This document shows, in pieces, positions 12,430 through 13,777 of a stretch of DNA of 13,777 nucleotides. Source of the stretch: Flavobacteriales bacterium UBA4011 (GTDB lineage: Bacteria; Bacteroidota; Bacteroidia; Flavobacteriales_D; Crocinitomicaceae); the NCBI GenBank assembly GCA_002384725.1, contig DGBF01000049.1, positions 1 to 13,777 on the forward strand. Reading direction: 5' to 3'. Every line of letters starts with the position of its first letter. Positions within the stretch are counted from its first letter, which is position 1. The position numbers and the translations under genes are program-made. The notes below the pieces were generated by a model. That model was not told where the DNA came from and ran no database searches. It worked only from the letters and a program-made list of their open reading frames with translations.

Positions 12430-13777
12430 ATGGTATCTTCGTCCATTAAACGAAACAGTAGTTTGGCGCACGAATATTTCATTGCGAAAAAAATATTTCT
12501 GAAGGAAACGGAAGGCAAAAAAGTCTCTCGTCCCATCGTGCGCATAAGCATGATTAGTATTGCCTTGGCTATTATCGTGAATCTTTTAACCATTGCCGTT
12601 GTAATCGGTTTTCAAAAAGAAGTACGTGAGAAAATAACGGGGTTCTCCTCTCATTCCTACATCATGATCAATGGCGAAGGAAGTATTTATGAAAGCGAAC
12701 CCATACGAAAGGATCAGGCTTTATACGAAAGTTTGAAATCCAACCAGAACATTGATTTCATTCACCCTGTTGCGTTCAAACCTGTTCTTCTTCAATCGGA
12801 AAAAAGAAAAGGAACCATAAAAACGGCTGCTGGAAAAGATTCTTCCGTTGTCCGTCAAGATGTGCAAGGAGCAGTGCTAAAAGGTGTCGATTCGACTTTT
12901 AATTGGCACTTTTTCAAAGAATATCTCATCAAAGGAAGATTACCTAAAGTAAACACAGAACAGATTTCAAATGAAATACTCATCTCCCAAAAATTAGCGA
13001 CCGATTTAGATTTTATAATTGGCGATTCGGTTCGGTCTTATTTCGCGAAGAATACACCCGTCATGCGTTATTTTACCGTTGCCGGTATTTACCATACTGG
13101 ACTTGCCGAATTCGACAAAAAAATGGTCATGGGTGACCTTCGCCAAGTGCAATTGCTCAACGATTGGGGAATTCAAGCCAGTATTGATGTTCTCGACACC
13201 TTAAGCGATGGTTACGTGGTTATTAAAGCCAATGTGCAAGGCGGAAATGGTGTGTACGACTATGACTGGGGGAAAGGGTATGGCTCCGTTCAAGGGATAA
13301 AAATTTGTCCGAGTTTTGATACTACTTTTCGGTTGATTGTGCGAGATTACGTGCCAATCGGGAGTCACCAGACTACACAAAAAAATGAACCCGACACAGC
13401 TTACATCTCCATAAAAGTTAAAGGCGACGGCCGAACAGCTTGCACTTTTCCATTGGATGATTTTGGGAATTTGAAGCGAAACTTTTCTGACAAATCTGGA
13501 CTCCACTTCAGTTTAAAAACCGCCGAAAAAGAAGTGTTTTTCAAATCGAAACCAGGGAAAGGTTCAGCGGATAAATACATCGGAGGCTTCGAAATCAACT
13601 TTAAGGATTGGGAGAAAATCGATGCAAATGTTGTGGAATTACAGGAGGAATTGATTTTCAAAAATACTGAACACGGTGAATTGGTTCAAGTAACGAGTAT
13701 CAAAGAAAATCAAGAAGAAATATTCCTTTGGCTCGACTTTTTAGATATCAATGTGATTATTATTCTTGTGCTGATGG
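12430..13777 (+). CDS. LolC/LolE-type ABC transporter permease, N-terminal part (runs off window)
   Basis: 449 codons are visible. The layout is that of FtsX-like permeases of the lipoprotein-release type: a cytoplasmic N-terminus (SLAHEYFIAKKIF), helix 1 at about 38-60 (MISIALAIIVNLLTIAVVIG), a periplasmic MacB-type domain, and the start of helix 2 at the edge (IFLWLDFLDINVIIILVLM), a conserved block in these permeases. Such proteins move outer-membrane lipoproteins out of the inner membrane with an ATPase partner, not in view. The periplasmic domain is about 370 residues, well above the usual size, because residues ~247-384 are an insert before GGFEINFKDWEKIDAN. That insert has NVQGGNGVYDYDWGKGYG and TTFRLIVRDY, like a PKD/SprB-type Ig repeat. 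The start at the ATG 12430 fits family N-termini and stands 54 bases after the terminator. Confidence 0.88.
   Translation, partial: MVSSSIKRNSSLAHEYFIAKKIFLKETEGKKVSRPIVRISMISIALAIIVNLLTIAVVIGFQKEVREKITGFSSHSYIMINGEGSIYESEPIRKDQALYESLKSNQNIDFIHPVAFKPVLLQSEKRKGTIKTAAGKDSSVVRQDVQGAVLKGVDSTFNWHFFKEYLIKGRLPKVNTEQISNEILISQKLATDLDFIIGDSVRSYFAKNTPVMRYFTVAGIYHTGLAEFDKKMVMGDLRQVQLLNDWGIQASIDVLDTLSDGYVVIKANVQGGNGVYDYDWGKGYGSVQGIKICPSFDTTFRLIVRDYVPIGSHQTTQKNEPDTAYISIKVKGDGRTACTFPLDDFGNLKRNFSDKSGLHFSLKTAEKEVFFKSKPGKGSADKYIGGFEINFKDWEKIDANVVELQEELIFKNTEHGELVQVTSIKENQEEIFLWLDFLDINVIIILVLM

Overview
The window looks like chromosomal DNA of a Bacteroidota bacterium, most likely Flavobacteriales (a Crocinitomicaceae/Fluviicola-like genome is my guess, not proven). 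The reasons are the AT-rich composition, the lack of clear Shine-Dalgarno sites, matches to the Bacteroidota promoter consensus (TTG, 17-23 bases, TAnnTTTG), a complete moxR/bat operon, and small lineage-typical proteins (DUF4476, zinc-ribbon).

Layout. Bases 1-960 hold two minus-strand genes: the N-terminal part of an ArsM-like SAM methyltransferase with a promoter and palindrome upstream, and a small CxxC/CxxxC zinc-ribbon protein. Bases 1129-8543 are one tightly packed plus-strand operon of seven genes: moxR AAA+ ATPase, DUF58 protein, a BatD/DUF4381-like membrane protein, batA, batB, batC, batD. After moxR the junctions are an 11-base gap, a direct abutment or overlaps of 4-14 bases, which suggests translational coupling. 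MoxR and DUF58 should be cytoplasmic. By positive-inside reasoning the VWA domains of BatA and BatB, the TPR protein BatC and the N-terminal domains of the two BatD-like proteins should be periplasmic, so the operon spans the inner membrane. batE is not present.

Next comes rlmN (8641-9714), which has its own textbook promoter placed so close to the ATG that the mRNA may be leaderless. A 247-base convergent gap follows, carrying a relic of an EF-hand gene. Then namZ (DUF1343 exo-N-acetylmuramidase) lies on the minus strand, a 380-base divergent gap follows with a long palindrome, and after it come a secreted DUF4476 protein with a strong intrinsic terminator and the first 449 codons of a LolC/LolE-type ABC permease. 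That permease carries an extra ~138-residue periplasmic insert resembling a PKD/SprB-type fold.

The most unusual theme is not a gene. Several intergenic gaps (518-589, 971-1037, 8593-8608, 9917-9963, 11339-11505) carry degenerate repeats with a 7-9 bp period. Most are arranged as inverted arms, and each locus uses a different unit. I saw no tRNA, rRNA, CRISPR array, IS element or prophage.
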